NCBI GenBank assembly: GCA_051891435.1
Contig: JBJFFE010000072.1
Location: 21,387-85,386, forward strand
Length of the DNA stretch: 64,000 nucleotides
Reading direction: 5' to 3'
Source of the DNA: UMGS1933 sp051891435
GTDB lineage: Bacteria > Bacillota > Clostridia > TANB77 > CAG-508
The notes under the pieces are model-generated. The model did not search any database and had not been told where the DNA came from. It was given only the letters and a program-made list of their open reading frames with translations. The position numbers and the translations under genes were made by a program. Below, piece after piece: positions 44,693 to 55,392 of this stretch. The stretch's first letter is position 1. Each line of letters starts with the position of its first letter.

Positions 44693-46118
44693 ATGAATAA
44701 AAATTTATCTTTACTTACTGATTTCTATGAGTTTACCATGTCTAATGGTTTTTTTGCTAAAAATATGACTAACAAGCAAGCTTATTTTGATGTTTTTTTT
44801 AGAAGAATTCCTGATAATGGTGGTTATGTCATTTTTTCAGGCTTAGAACAAGTTATTGATTATATTAAGAATTTAAATTTTGATAGAGATGATATAGAGT
44901 TCTTAAGAAATACCAATAAATTTTCTGAAGAGTTTTTAGAGTATTTATCTAATTTCAAATTTACTGGAGATGTCTGGGCTATTCCAGAAGGTACTGTTGT
45001 TTTCCCACATGAGCCACTAATCACTGTTAGAGCACCAATCATTGAAGCACAAATATTAGAGACTTTCATTTTGCTTCTAGTAAATCATCAATCTTTAATT
45101 GCAACTAAATCAAGCAGAATTGTGGCTTCTGCTAAAGGTAGACCAGTTATGGAATTTGGTGCAAGACGCGCTCATAGTATTGATGCTGCATTTCTAGGTG
45201 CTAGAGCTGCTATGATTGGTGGTTGTGTCCGGAACATCTTGTACATTAACTGCTAAAGAATTTAATGTTCCTGCTCTTGGCACAATGGCACATAGTTTTG
45301 TGCAAAGCTTTGATTCTGAATATGAGGCTTTCAAAGCTTACGCAGAAAGTTACCCAGATGATTGTACTTTGCTTATTGATACTTATGATACACTAAGCTC
45401 TGGAATAGTTAATGCTATAAAAGTATTTAATGAAGTTCTTGTTCCTAATGGTTTTAGACCAAAAGGAGTTAGATTAGATAGTGGAGATTTAGCTTATCTT
45501 TCAAAACAAGTAAGAAAAATATTAGATGATGCAGGATTTCCTGATTGTAAAATTTGTGTAAGTAACTCTTTAGACGAATTCCTTATTTCTTCACTTTTAG
45601 AGCAAGGTGCACAAATAGATTCTTTTGGAGTTGGTGAAAATCTTATTACTGCAAAATCTGATCCAGTTTTTGGTGGAGTTTATAAATTAGTAGCTCTTGA
45701 AAATAATGGACAAATTGTTCCAAAAATAAAAATCTCTGAAAATGTTGTAAAAATTACAAATCCAGGATTTAAAAAGGTTTACAGATTTTATGATAAAACT
45801 TCTAATAAAGCATTAGCAGATGTAATTACTCTATATGATGAAAAAATTCCAGAAAATAATTATAAGATTTTTGATCCACAAAATCCATGGAAGGAAAAAA
45901 CACTAAGCAATTACTGGGTTCGCCCATTACAAGAACAAATATTTAAAAATGGTGAGCTTGTATATACTTTGCCAACACTTTCACAAATATGTGAAAAATC
46001 AAAAAAAGAATTAGATACCCTATGGCCAGAAGTAAAACGTTTAAAAAATCCACATAAATATTATGTAGATTTGTCAAAATCTTTATGGGATTTAAAAAAT
46101 AAATTATTAAAGAAATAA
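44693..46118 (+). CDS. pncB: Nicotinate phosphoribosyltransferase (needs +1 frameshift)
   Basis: Makes nicotinate mononucleotide for NAD recycling. The gene is split: frame 0 runs from ATG 44693 (GGGAGG upstream) to codon 180, CGG at 45230-45232, then meets a stop nine codons on. Skipping one base there gives a full 474-residue protein. N-terminal half: LLTDFYEFTMSNGFF, GGYVIFSGLEQ, ARRAHSIDAAFLGARAAMIGGCV; C-terminal half: GTSCTLTAKEFNVPALGTMAHS, DSGDLAYLS, FGVGENLITA, FGGVYKLVAL. The Gly read from GGA lies in the conserved GGC-V-G-T-S loop. Both halves are well conserved, so decay seems recent or absent; recoding is the alternative. Confidence 0.9.
45230..45233 (+). other. CGG-A frameshift site 1 (pncB)
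   Basis: Context TGT GTC CGG A in frame 0; +1 reading gives Val-Gly-Thr-Ser, the conserved family sequence. One extra base compared with the expected frame. Confidence 0.9.
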
Positions 46119-46144
46119 AAAATCGACCAATGGTCGATTTTTTA
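46117..46144. terminator. Bidirectional terminator between pncB and galE
   Basis: Perfect 10-bp stem AAAATCGACC / GGTCGATTTT, loop of three bases, with A/T tracts on both sides. It spans both stop codons of the convergent genes. Confidence 0.88.
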
Positions 46145-47134
46145 TTTCTTTATAAATCTCCATGCATCCCTGCACATTTCTTCTATTCCATGTTCTGCTA
46201 CCCAGCCTAATTCATCTCTTGCTTTGCTTGGATCTGCATAGCAGGCTGCTATGTCCCCTGGTCTTCTTGCTCCTATTTTGTAATTTACTTTTACACCATT
46301 TACTTTTTCAAAATTCGTAACTAAATCTAATACAGAATATCCCTTGCCAGTTCCTAGGTTATAAATTTTTACACCTTTTTCTTCTCTTATTTTATCTAAT
46401 GCTTTTAAATGTCCTTTTGCAAGGTCTACTACATGTATATAATCTCTTACTCCTGTTCCATCTGGTGTATTGTAGTCATTTCCAAATACTGTTAGAGCTT
46501 CATATTCTCCACTTGCAACTTTTAATATGTATGGCATTACATTGTTTGGAATTCCGTTTGGTACTTCACCAATTAGCCCGCTTTCATGTGCTCCTATTGG
46601 GTTAAAATATCTAAGTATTGCTACACTAAAATCTGTATCTGCAACACATACGTCTTGTAAAATTTGTTCTATCATAAGTTTTGTGCTTCCATATGGATTT
46701 GTTGTAGATAATGGGAAGTCCTCTTTTATCGGCAAACTTGCTGGATTTCCATATACAGTCGCAGATGAGCTAAATACTATTTTTTTACAATTGTATTTTT
46801 TCATTAATTTTAATAATATAAGTGTTCCTGTAATATTGTTGTGATAGTATTCTATTGGCTTTGCTACAGATTCTCCTACTGCTTTTAGTCCTGCAAAATG
46901 AATTACAGATTCTATGCTATTTTCTTCAAACACTTTCTCTAATCTTTCTTCATTTAATAAATCCACTTCATAAAATTTAAAATCTTTATTTGTTATTTCC
47001 TTTATTTTATTTAAAACATCTGGTGAACTGTTGCAGAAATTATCTACTATAACAATTTCTTCTCCTTTTTCTAATAATTCAACTACTGTGTGGCTTCCTA
47101 TAAAACCTGCCCCACCTGTAACTAATATTGACAT
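46142..47134 (-). CDS. galE: UDP-glucose 4-epimerase
   Basis: SDR enzyme of 330 residues interconverting UDP-glucose and UDP-galactose in the cytoplasm. NAD-binding GGAGFIGSH (about 7-15), the Ser-Tyr-Lys site in SSSATVYGNP and NPYGSTKLMIEQ, YFNPIGAHESG and GTGVRDYIHVVDLAKGH are all standard. Last gene of the ruvB-to-galE operon, 12 bases after polA; it could supply UDP-galactose to the glycosyltransferases upstream. No frameshift in it. Confidence 0.96.
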   Translation of the reverse strand: MSILVTGGAGFIGSHTVVELLEKGEEIVIVDNFCNSSPDVLNKIKEITNKDFKFYEVDLLNEERLEKVFEENSIESVIHFAGLKAVGESVAKPIEYYHNNITGTLILLKLMKKYNCKKIVFSSSATVYGNPASLPIKEDFPLSTTNPYGSTKLMIEQILQDVCVADTDFSVAILRYFNPIGAHESGLIGEVPNGIPNNVMPYILKVASGEYEALTVFGNDYNTPDGTGVRDYIHVVDLAKGHLKALDKIREEKGVKIYNLGTGKGYSVLDLVTNFEKVNGVKVNYKIGARRPGDIAACYADPSKARDELGWVAEHGIEEMCRDAWRFIKK

Positions 47135-47146
47135 AAAAATCCCCCC

Positions 47147-49819
47147 TTATTTTGCCTCAAACCAGTTTTTTCCCTCTGATAATTCAGCTATTAATGGTAC
47201 TTTTAATTTTATAACACTTTCCATTTCTTTTTTCAAGATGTTTTTTACTTCTTCTATTTCATCTGGATATGTTTCTACTAATAATTCATCATGTACCTGT
47301 AAAATTAATTTTGATTTCATATTTCTTAACTTATTATAAACATTTATCATCGCTATCTTCATTATATCTGCTGCTGTTCCTTGTATTGGTGTATTCATTG
47401 CTACTCTATGTCCAAATTGTCTTACCATATAATTATTAGATTTTAGCTCCGGAACATATCTTCTTCTATGGTATAATGTTTCTACATAGCCTTTTTCTTT
47501 TGTTTCTTCTACAATTGTTTCCATGAATTTTTTTATACCAGAATATTTTTCTAGATATTGCTCAATATATTCTTTTGCTTTTTTTCTAGATACTCCAATT
47601 TGTTCAGCTAAACCGAAATCACTTATTCCATATACAATACCAAAGTTTACAGCCTTAGCTTTTGACCTCTCTTCTTTGGTAACTTCTTCAATTGGTATAT
47701 TTAGTACCTTAGAAGCGGCCTGTCTATGAATATCTTCCCCTGAATTAAATGCCTCAATCATATTTTCATCTTCAGAAATATGTGCCAAAATTCTAAGTTC
47801 AATTTGTGAATAGTCTGCATCTATATATATGCAATTATTTTCCGGTTTAAAAACTTTTCTTAATTTTTTGCCAAGTTCAAATCTTGTAGGTATATTTTGA
47901 AGATTTGGCTCTGTACTACTTATTCTACCTGTTGCTGTTACTGTTTGATGAAAACTTGAATGAATTCTTCCAGTTTCTTTGTTAATATATGGAATTATTC
48001 CTTCAACATATGTTGAATTTAATTTTACAAGTTGTCTATAATCTAATATTTTTTCTATTATTGGATGTGTATTTTTTAGCTTTTCTAATACATCACTATC
48101 TGTTGAATATCCCGTTTTTGTCTTTTTTATTACTGGTAACCTTAATTTTTCAAATAGAACTTCTCCCAATTGTTTTGTGGAATTTATATTAAACTCTTCT
48201 TCTGCTAACTCATATATTTCATTTGTTAAAACTGCAATTTTTTCTTTTAATTCGTTTCCATATTCTACTAACTCATCTTTATCAATATACATTCCCTGAT
48301 ATTGCATATCTGCCAAAACTTCTACCAAAGGCATTTCTATTGTATTAAATAAGTCTAGAGTTTCTGTTTCCTTCATTTTTTTTATTAATACATTATACAA
48401 TTTATTAATTATATAAACATAAGCATATGGTTTTATATCTTCTTTTTCTTCATTTTGATTAAATAAGCTTAATTGTTCTTCCTCTGGGTGGCTATTTTGA
48501 TTTAAATATTCTTCTAATTCAAATCCGTAAATATTCATTAGCTAAATATTCTATACTATATTTACTTATCGTAGAATTTAAAATATAACCTGCAATTTCT
48601 ATATCAAACATTAAATTTTTAGAATTTATTTTTTCCTGTTTTAATAAAATATAATCTTCTTTTAGCTTATATCCAACTTTTAATATTTCTATATTCTCAA
48701 AAATTTCTTTAAATTGTTTTATATCTTTTATAAAATAAGATTTTTTATCAGTTTCAGAATAAATAGTTATACCTGCTATTTGTTTCTGAATTATTTTGTT
48801 ATCTTCTATATTTTTAGTAACTAAATAGTAAAATATTTTTTTATTTTCTTCTATTTCTTTTATTAACTTATTAATTTTATCTATATCATCAATTTGTTCA
48901 TAGTTAATTTTAATACTATTTTCCTCTTCTTTTTGGGATATATTATTCAAATTAAATCTATCTATAAAACGGTTAAATTTTAATTGTTTAAATTTTTCTA
49001 AAACCGTTTCTTTATCCCATTCTTCTACTCGTAATTTTTCTAAATCTTTTTCAATTGGAGCTTCTAAATCTATAGTTCCAAGTGTTCTAGAAAGGAAAGC
49101 TTTATTTTTATCTTGTTCTAATTTTTCTTTTAACTTACCTTTTATATTATCTATATTTTCATAAACACCATCTATTGTTTTATATTCTTTTATTAAATTA
49201 ATTGCTGTTTTTTCTCCAACCCCAGATACACCAGGTATGTTGTCTGATGTATCTCCTGCTAATCCTTTTACCTCAATTAAATCTTTTGGTTTAAGTCCAT
49301 ATTCTTCTGATATTTTTTTTACATCATAATCTTCTGTTTCAGTCTTTCCGAGCTTTAGTTCTAGGAATTCTTACCTTTATATTTTTATCTATTAATTGGA
49401 AGCTATCTCTATCACCTGTAACTATTGTTACATCTAACTTTTGATCTTGCCCCCATTTTGCGAGTGTTCCTAAAATATCGTCTGCTTCATAGCCTTCTTT
49501 TTCTATTATTTCTATCCTCATTGCTCTTAAAATATCTTTTAAAATTGGTAACTGCCCCGATAGTTCATCTGGCATTCCATGACGATTTGCTTTATAAGCA
49601 TCATAAAGTTTATGTCTATGTGTTGGCGATTTTAAGTCAAAAGCTATAGCCATATATTCTGGGTTTATGTCATCTACAATTTTAAAAAGTATTGCTAGAA
49701 AGCCATATACTGCATTTGTATATGTTCCGGTCTTCTGTCATAAGCATTTTACTCCCCATAATTCCATAAAATGCTCTATTTATTATACTATTTCCATCAA
49801 TTAAAACTAATTTTTTCAT
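47147..49819 (-). CDS. polA: DNA polymerase I (needs three +1 frameshifts)
   Basis: Replication and repair polymerase, 889 residues if three extra bases are skipped. ATG at 49819 follows AAAGGGGAC. The 5'-nuclease domain (about 1-290) holds LIDGNSIINRAFYG, EKEGYEADDILGTLA and GDTSDNIPGVSGVGEKTA. A middle domain shows little sign of an active 3'-5' exonuclease (the usual DxE pair is not seen). The polymerase domain holds SSTEPNLQNIP, DADYSQIELRILAH, KAVNFGIVYG and LQVHDELLVE. CGG codons at 49729, 49350 and 48527 (5' ends) break the frame, each corrected by +1. The total length (2673 bp) and every segment fit an intact Pol I of normal size. Confidence 0.92.
48524..48527 (-). other. CGG-A frameshift site 4 (polA, third)
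   Basis: TAT TTA CGG A; frame 0 stops after one more sense codon. The +1 frame continues EYL-Gly-FELEEYLNQ into the polymerase part. Confidence 0.88.
49347..49350 (-). other. CGG-A frameshift site 3 (polA, second)
   Basis: AAA GCT CGG A; frame 0 stops two sense codons later. The +1 frame reads RTKA-Gly-KTETEDYD and on to the helix-hairpin-helix of the 5'-nuclease. Confidence 0.88.
49726..49729 (-). other. CGG-A frameshift site 2 (polA, first)
   Basis: GAA GAC CGG A at codon 31; the +1 frame gives TED-Gly-TYTNAVYGF, matching the conserved P-E-G-x-P-T-N-A-V-Y-G-F block of Pol I. Frame 0 stops about 15 codons on. Confidence 0.9.
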
Positions 49820-49834
49820 AAAGTCCCCTTTAAA

Positions 49835-50756
49835 TTATTTATCATCTTTTCTTATATATTTAGGCCTATCTTTTATTTCTAGATACATTTTTGCAATATA
49901 TTCAGAAAGTATTCCTACAGATATTAATTGTATCCCTCCCATAAATAAGATTGCGGTAATTATTGAAGCATATCCGTGGAACATCTTTTCCTACAATTAG
50001 TGTTTGTAGAATAATAATTATTGTTGCAATCAATGCAATTATTGATACTATAAATCCAATTAGTGTAGAAATTTTTAATGGTGCTGTTGTAAAAGATGTA
50101 ATTCCTTCAATCGCATAACTAAACAATTTTCTAAAATTCCATTTGGCTTGACCATGTTTTCTTTCTACATTTTCTATTTCTATATATTTTACATTAAATC
50201 CTACCCAAGTAAATATTCCTTTTGAAAATCTATTATATTCTTTTAATGATAAAATTGCATCTACTACCTCTTTTTTCATAATCCTAAAATCTTGTACATT
50301 TTGTTCAATTGGAATAAAACATTTCATCAATTTATAGAAGAGTATTGAGAATATATTTTTTAGTTTTGATTCACCTTTTCTGCTTTTACGCTTAGTAGCA
50401 ACTACATCATAACCCTCATCTATTCCATTTATCATTTCTATTATTTTTTCAGGTGGGTGTTGTAAATCTGCATCCATTAAAACCACTAAATCCCCTGTAG
50501 CATTGCCTAATCCCGCATATATAGCAGCTTCCTTTCCAAAATTTCTAGAAAAACTTATTAAACAAACATTATTATCTTCAGTTTTTATCTTTTTAATTTC
50601 TGTACATGTATTATCTTTACTGCCATCATTTACAAAAATTATTTCATATGTATAATTTGTTTTTATTAAATCCAAAATTTTTTTAAGTTCAGAATAAAAA
50701 TATTTTATATTTTCTTCCTCATTATAACAAGGTACTACCACTGATATACTTTTCAT
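49835..50756 (-). CDS. GT2 glycosyltransferase, DPM1/GtrB type (needs +1 frameshift)
   Basis: Polyprenyl-phosphate glycosyltransferase of 306 residues after correction. The GT-A domain has VVPCYNEEENI, FVNDGSKDNT, MDADLQHPPE and RKHGQAKWNFRKLF. Two C-terminal membrane segments follow (about 228-253 and 264-290). CGG at 49974-49976 falls between them: frame 0 gives 24 odd residues and a stop, while +1 restores DVP-Gly-YASIITAIL to the end. In the intact paralogue at 55389-56333 the equivalent position reads CAA GGA TAT without the extra C. Such enzymes load a sugar on undecaprenyl phosphate for GT-C enzymes, two of which lie directly upstream. Confidence 0.88.
49973..49976 (-). other. CGG-A frameshift site 5 (GT2, 49835-50756)
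   Basis: GTT CCA CGG A at codon 261; +1 gives Pro-Gly-Tyr-Ala, the conserved loop before the last membrane helix. Confidence 0.88.
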
Positions 50757-50757
50757 T

Positions 50758-52353
50758 CTATTCTCCTCTTTTTTCTAAAATTTTATAGTTTCCATAATTT
50801 TTTATATTATAATTATTAAATTTATCATTAAATTCGTCTTTATATACAATAATATAATTCATACTATCTGTAACATTTTCTATATCAATCAATTTAATAT
50901 TAATTTCGTTTTCTATCCAATCTTCAAAAAAATTTGATTCTTCATTTATCAAAACTCTTCTATCTATAAATTCCTTTTGCTTAGACATCTTTTTTGTTTC
51001 ATAAATCCAGAAAATCTTTTCTTTATCATTATTTATAGTATTATAAGATACATATATACACTCTTCTTTAGATAACTCTTTTATTTGCTCAATTGTTTCT
51101 ATTAATCCATTTGACCATGTATAAGCTTCATCATAATTTGTATTATGAAATTTTACAAGAAAAATTATATTGTATAATAAATAGATAGTTAATAACATAT
51201 AGGTTAAATATGTATTAAATTTAAATTCTTTTAATAGTACATAAATTCCGTGTCCAATTAAAATGATAATCGGATACCAAATTATATTTAATCTATTTAC
51301 ATTTACATTATTAATAAGAAGCCCTATAATAATAGAAACTATTAACCAAATAATAATGGCAGAAATATTATTATATTTTTCTTCTTTATTTTTCTTGACC
51401 AAATTTATTATTGATATTATTACAAATATTAATGATCCAAAGTATATTGTACCTATATTAGTTAAAGCATTCCAAATTAACCCATCTTCATTGTTTATCA
51501 ACAACTTTCCAGTAGATTTAAAATTGTCAAATAAAGTTTGTATAAAATTGTTAGAGAAAATCAGCATATCATCTGTTCTTTTAAAATATTCAAAGTTTTG
51601 TATTGTAAAAAAACCTATTTTTATAGTTGGTAAATCAAATAAATTAATAATGCTCATTAATATTATTGGCCATGTAATAGTAATAAATATAATAAAACAT
51701 ATTATTATATCTATAAATTTTATCTTTTTGTTTTTTAATAAATATAGCAATGAAATAACTAAAAATAATGGTGTTGCGTATAATGCAATTCCATAAGAAT
51801 ATACAGTTATTCCAAATACAATCATAGATATATATATTAAATATCTCTTGTTATTATTTATTCCTTTTATTAAAATATATATTGCATATAGCATAAAATG
51901 AGGAAACAAATTACAATCTAATACCCAAACAGATTGCATAATATGCCATGGATTTAATGCTAATGTTAATAACATTATTATTCTAATTTTATAATTTTTT
52001 CCAAATATTTCTTGTATTAATTTATCAAAAATATATATTGATATTATACTTATTATGAGAGAAGGCAATCTTATTGATATAACAGAAAAACCTAGTATTT
52101 TTATAGTTATTGCCATTAGATAAGTTAGTAATGCACTTTGACCACCTACTAACCAGCTTTCAAAATATATTGGTAGTTGTGTACCATACATATCGCAATT
52201 AGTATCTGCTATTGCTTTTGCATTTATAGCAGTCATTGCTTCATCACAATTAATTTCTTCCATTGTGTATGGCCAATTTACAATTCTTATTATAATAGCC
52301 AGTATAAACACTAATATTATACTTATTTTTTTTATGTTTTCTTTGTTTAACAT
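50758..52353 (-). CDS. GT-C membrane glycosyltransferase (1)
   Basis: Membrane protein of 531 residues with about 11 hydrophobic segments. It starts with a luminal-type loop after TM1 carrying NWPYTMEEINCDEAMTA, where the acidic GT-C motif is expected, then WLVGGQSALLTYLMAI. This is the PMT/GT39-like fold that moves a sugar from a polyprenyl carrier onto an external acceptor. The adjacent GT2 genes would make the carrier-linked sugar. Acceptor unknown. Starts two bases after the second GT-C gene. Confidence 0.82.
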   Translation of the reverse strand: MLNKENIKKISIILVFILAIIIRIVNWPYTMEEINCDEAMTAINAKAIADTNCDMYGTQLPIYFESWLVGGQSALLTYLMAITIKILGFSVISIRLPSLIISIISIYIFDKLIQEIFGKNYKIRIIMLLTLALNPWHIMQSVWVLDCNLFPHFMLYAIYILIKGINNNKRYLIYISMIVFGITVYSYGIALYATPLFLVISLLYLLKNKKIKFIDIIICFIIFITITWPIILMSIINLFDLPTIKIGFFTIQNFEYFKRTDDMLIFSNNFIQTLFDNFKSTGKLLINNEDGLIWNALTNIGTIYFGSLIFVIISIINLVKKNKEEKYNNISAIIIWLIVSIIIGLLINNVNVNRLNIIWYPIIILIGHGIYVLLKEFKFNTYLTYMLLTIYLLYNIIFLVKFHNTNYDEAYTWSNGLIETIEQIKELSKEECIYVSYNTINNDKEKIFWIYETKKMSKQKEFIDRRVLINEESNFFEDWIENEINIKLIDIENVTDSMNYIIVYKDEFNDKFNNYNIKNYGNYKILEKRGE

Positions 52354-52355
52354 TA

Positions 52356-53876
52356 TTATTTATCCTTTTCATATATATCAAAATTTTCTATCTGTCCAAC
52401 TTTTACCCAGTTGTTTATTATGTATTTTCTTACCTTTTCAGGATTTTGCCAATTTCTTCTATAATTTTTGTTCATTATTAGTATTACTGTATTAGTCTCA
52501 CTTTCTAATTTTTCAATCTGTCCATCCTCACCTTTTGCTCCTAAATTACCTTTTAGGAACATGTCATAATCTTTGTTATATTTATCTATTGGTATCATAT
52601 AAATTGCTGCTGTTGCATCTAATATATAAACTTCTTTTCCTTCTTTATTTTGTTCTAATATAAAGTCATCTATTTTCTTTATTTTTTCACTAGATGCTGG
52701 TATGTATTTAAAATGTTCCAATTCATTGTACTGTTTACAAGTACTAATATATTGAATTAAAATAGCTACACTATAAAGTACTAAAACCAATATACTAATA
52801 ACTGTAAAAATATTTATAAAACATTTAATTCCATAAATAACTTTATTGTATTTATTTTTCTCTATTATCCTTCTAGCCACTATCCATAAAATATATCCTA
52901 TAGATATTAAACTTGGAAAGCTCCCTATTAAAAAGTGGATACTATCAGAAATTGGATATACTACAATAAATGCTGCCACACTATAGCAAAATAATATAAA
53001 TATATTCTTTTGCTCATCTGTTTTTATCTTTTTACAGATAGAAACAAAATACAATATAGCAATTGTAAGTGGTACTAAAATACTTAGTATTGCTATGTCA
53101 ATTCCATAATTACCTTTTACCAAATTTAAATATGATATTTTGTTTGTAAATGTTTTTAAAGAATATATTGTATAATCTAAAAAATCCTTCCAAATGTTGT
53201 CTACGCTTAAATAAATTGCAAGTAAAACTATTGGAATTAGCACACCTAATAATCTTATAGCTATTATTTTAAAAGTTTTTTTAAAATCTTCTTTTTTAGA
53301 GCAAAGTAATAATTTATAAAATAAAAATATTACAGATACAAAAATACCTGTTGTTTGTTTAAAAGCAATACTCGTACCAACTAATATTCCAAGCCAAAAA
53401 TCATTTTTACTTATGTCTAAAATTTCTTTTCCTTTTGATAAACTTTTAAGCTCACAGTATATTGTAATTAATATAATAAGCAATACACAAAAATTATAGT
53501 CTATACAAAAATGTTCATAAAATAATAGGTATATACCTATTATCAATATATTTATAATATATTGATGGATTTTTAAAGTTTCAAATATTTTATATGTAAG
53601 AAATAATATTGCTGTAATTAATAGTACTGCAAGTATTCTCATTACGATGAGTTCATTAACTGTCAACTTTAAAATTGTCCCACATATAATAGGCAGAAGT
53701 GGCATTTGCACCATATTAAAGTCTTTATATGGAAGCAAGCCATCTGCAATATTTCTTGCAAAATTATAGTTCCATAATTCGTCTAAATTATTTAGCTCTT
53801 GAGGAATTATAACAGCTGCCACTGATACAAACAATATTAATATTATTAATACATTTTTTAAGGTTTTATTTCTCAA
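52356..53876 (-). CDS. GT-C membrane glycosyltransferase (2)
   Basis: Membrane protein of 506 residues with about 11 segments, the same layout as its neighbour: an acidic first external loop (NNLDELWNYNFARNIADG) and FNMVQMPLLPIICG after TM1, typical of ArnT/PMT-like enzymes. A C-terminal soluble part contains GKEVYILDATAAIYMIP. Probably works with the GT2 genes on either side in surface glycan building. Confidence 0.8.
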   Translation of the reverse strand: MRNKTLKNVLIILILFVSVAAVIIPQELNNLDELWNYNFARNIADGLLPYKDFNMVQMPLLPIICGTILKLTVNELIVMRILAVLLITAILFLTYKIFETLKIHQYIINILIIGIYLLFYEHFCIDYNFCVLLIILITIYCELKSLSKGKEILDISKNDFWLGILVGTSIAFKQTTGIFVSVIFLFYKLLLCSKKEDFKKTFKIIAIRLLGVLIPIVLLAIYLSVDNIWKDFLDYTIYSLKTFTNKISYLNLVKGNYGIDIAILSILVPLTIAILYFVSICKKIKTDEQKNIFILFCYSVAAFIVVYPISDSIHFLIGSFPSLISIGYILWIVARRIIEKNKYNKVIYGIKCFINIFTVISILVLVLYSVAILIQYISTCKQYNELEHFKYIPASSEKIKKIDDFILEQNKEGKEVYILDATAAIYMIPIDKYNKDYDMFLKGNLGAKGEDGQIEKLESETNTVILIMNKNYRRNWQNPEKVRKYIINNWVKVGQIENFDIYEKDK

Positions 53877-53885
53877 TTTTTTCTC

Positions 53886-54825
53886 CTAATCAATATTTAT
53901 CTTTTTATCAACTATATACTGAGGTCTGCCTTTTGCTTCATCATAAATTCTTGCAATATATTCAGACATTATCCATATTGATAAAAGTTGTACTCCTGCA
54001 AAAAATGTTATTGCTACCATAATTGAAGTCCAACCAGCAGTTAAGTTATTCCATTTAAATATAAATGAAAGTATTGCATATATTAAAACTAAGAAAGATA
54101 CAAGAATAGATGCTATTCCTATTCCTCCAATTATTTTTAGTGGCTTAGTAGAGAAACTAATTATTCCGGTCAGATGCGAGCTTTAACATTTTCTTTAATG
54201 GATATTTTGTTTTACCTGCAAATCTTTCTTTTCTTTCATATTCAAAAGGAGTTTGTTTAAATCCCACCCAACTGAATAATCCTCTTAAGAATTTATTGTG
54301 TTCTGGTAATGAATTAATAACGTCTACTACTTTTTTATCTACTAATCTAAAATCCCCTGTGTCTTTTGGTATCTCAACATCAGATAAACCATTTAATGTT
54401 TTATAAAACATTTTTGCCGTAAATAGCTTAAATGCTGATTCTCCATCTCTTTTTTTACGTTTTGCATAAATTACTTCATTTCCTTCTTCCCATAATTTAA
54501 GCATATCTGGTATAAGTTCTGGTGGATCTTGAAGGTCTGCATCTATTATAACAACTGCATCTCCTGTTACTTCTTTTAATCCTGCTGTTACTGCACATTG
54601 ATGCCCAAAATTTCTTGCAAAAGAAACAATTTTTACATTTTTATCATTAAAAGCAATTTTTTCTAATATTTCTAATGTTCTATCTTTACTTCCATCATTT
54701 ACAAAAATAATCTCATACTCATAATTTTCTAAAGAAGTTAAAACTTCTTTTACTCTTTTGTAGCATTCCTCTGCTACTTCTTCTTCATAATACATTGGTA
54801 TAACAAGTGATACTTTTTTCATCAT
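53886..54825 (-). CDS. GT2 glycosyltransferase, DPM1/GtrB type (needs +1 frameshift)
   Basis: Polyprenyl-phosphate glycosyltransferase, 312 residues after correction. GT-A domain: VIPMYYEEEVAEE, FVNDGSKDRT, IDADLQDPPE, DTGDFRLVDKKVVD. At codon 220 (54166-54168) CGG replaces the Gly codon of ASD-Gly-IISFSTKPL; frame 0 stops two codons later, removing both membrane helices. The +1 frame restores them and ends EYIARIYDEAKGRPQYI. The paralogue at 55389-56333 has GAT GGA ATA at the same place. Length is 3n+1, as one extra base predicts. Confidence 0.88.
54165..54168 (-). other. CGG-A frameshift site 6 (GT2, 53886-54825)
   Basis: TCT GAC CGG A; expected TCT GAT GGA from the paralogue, so a single base (or T to CC) change makes the CGG. 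Confidence 0.9.
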
Positions 54826-54837
54826 TCCACTCCTATT

Positions 54838-55392
54838 TTATTTTTCCCATTCTTTTTTAATTTGTTTAGAATATCTATCTTCTTCTGAGAACACACATCC
54901 ACAGTATTTTTGCATATACAATCCTAATTCTCTAGCTTTTGCTTGTCCCTCTCTAAAACCTGGTCTAAAGTCTCTATAGAGAAAAGTTAGTCCGTATTTT
55001 TTTGCAATTTTTTCGCCCATCATTTTTAGTTCTTCGTGCTTTTGATATGGACTTATTAAAAGTGTAGTTGAAAATGCGTCATATCCATTTTCTTTTGCAA
55101 ATTTTGCAGTTTGCTCTAAACGCACTCTATAACAATATTTTACACATCTATTTTCTAAATCATCTATTACATTTTTACAAAATTCTTTTAGTCCATAATT
55201 TTCTTCAAATATTGCTTTGACGTTAATATTTTTTGTATATTCTTTTAATGTATCTCTTCTTGCTTTATATTCCATGTATGGGTGAATATTCGGATTAAAC
55301 CAATATACAGTTGGCTCTATTCCTTCTTTTCTTAAACTATCTATACAATACACACTACATGGTGCACAACATGTATGTAATAATAATCTCAT
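54838..55392 (-). CDS. queH: Epoxyqueuosine reductase QueH
   Basis: Iron-sulfur enzyme of 184 residues doing the last step of queuosine synthesis for tRNA wobble bases, the non-orthologous replacement for QueG. Conserved parts: LLLHTCCAPCSVYCI at the N-terminus (cluster and metal Cys), NPNIHPYMEYKARRD, ENRCVKYCYRVRLEQTA, TTLLISPYQKHE and MQKYCGCVFSEEDR. It overlaps the neighbouring GT2 gene by four bases in the operon. Intact. Confidence 0.93.
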   Translation of the reverse strand: MRLLLHTCCAPCSVYCIDSLRKEGIEPTVYWFNPNIHPYMEYKARRDTLKEYTKNINVKAIFEENYGLKEFCKNVIDDLENRCVKYCYRVRLEQTAKFAKENGYDAFSTTLLISPYQKHEELKMMGEKIAKKYGLTFLYRDFRPGFREGQAKARELGLYMQKYCGCVFSEEDRYSKQIKKEWEK

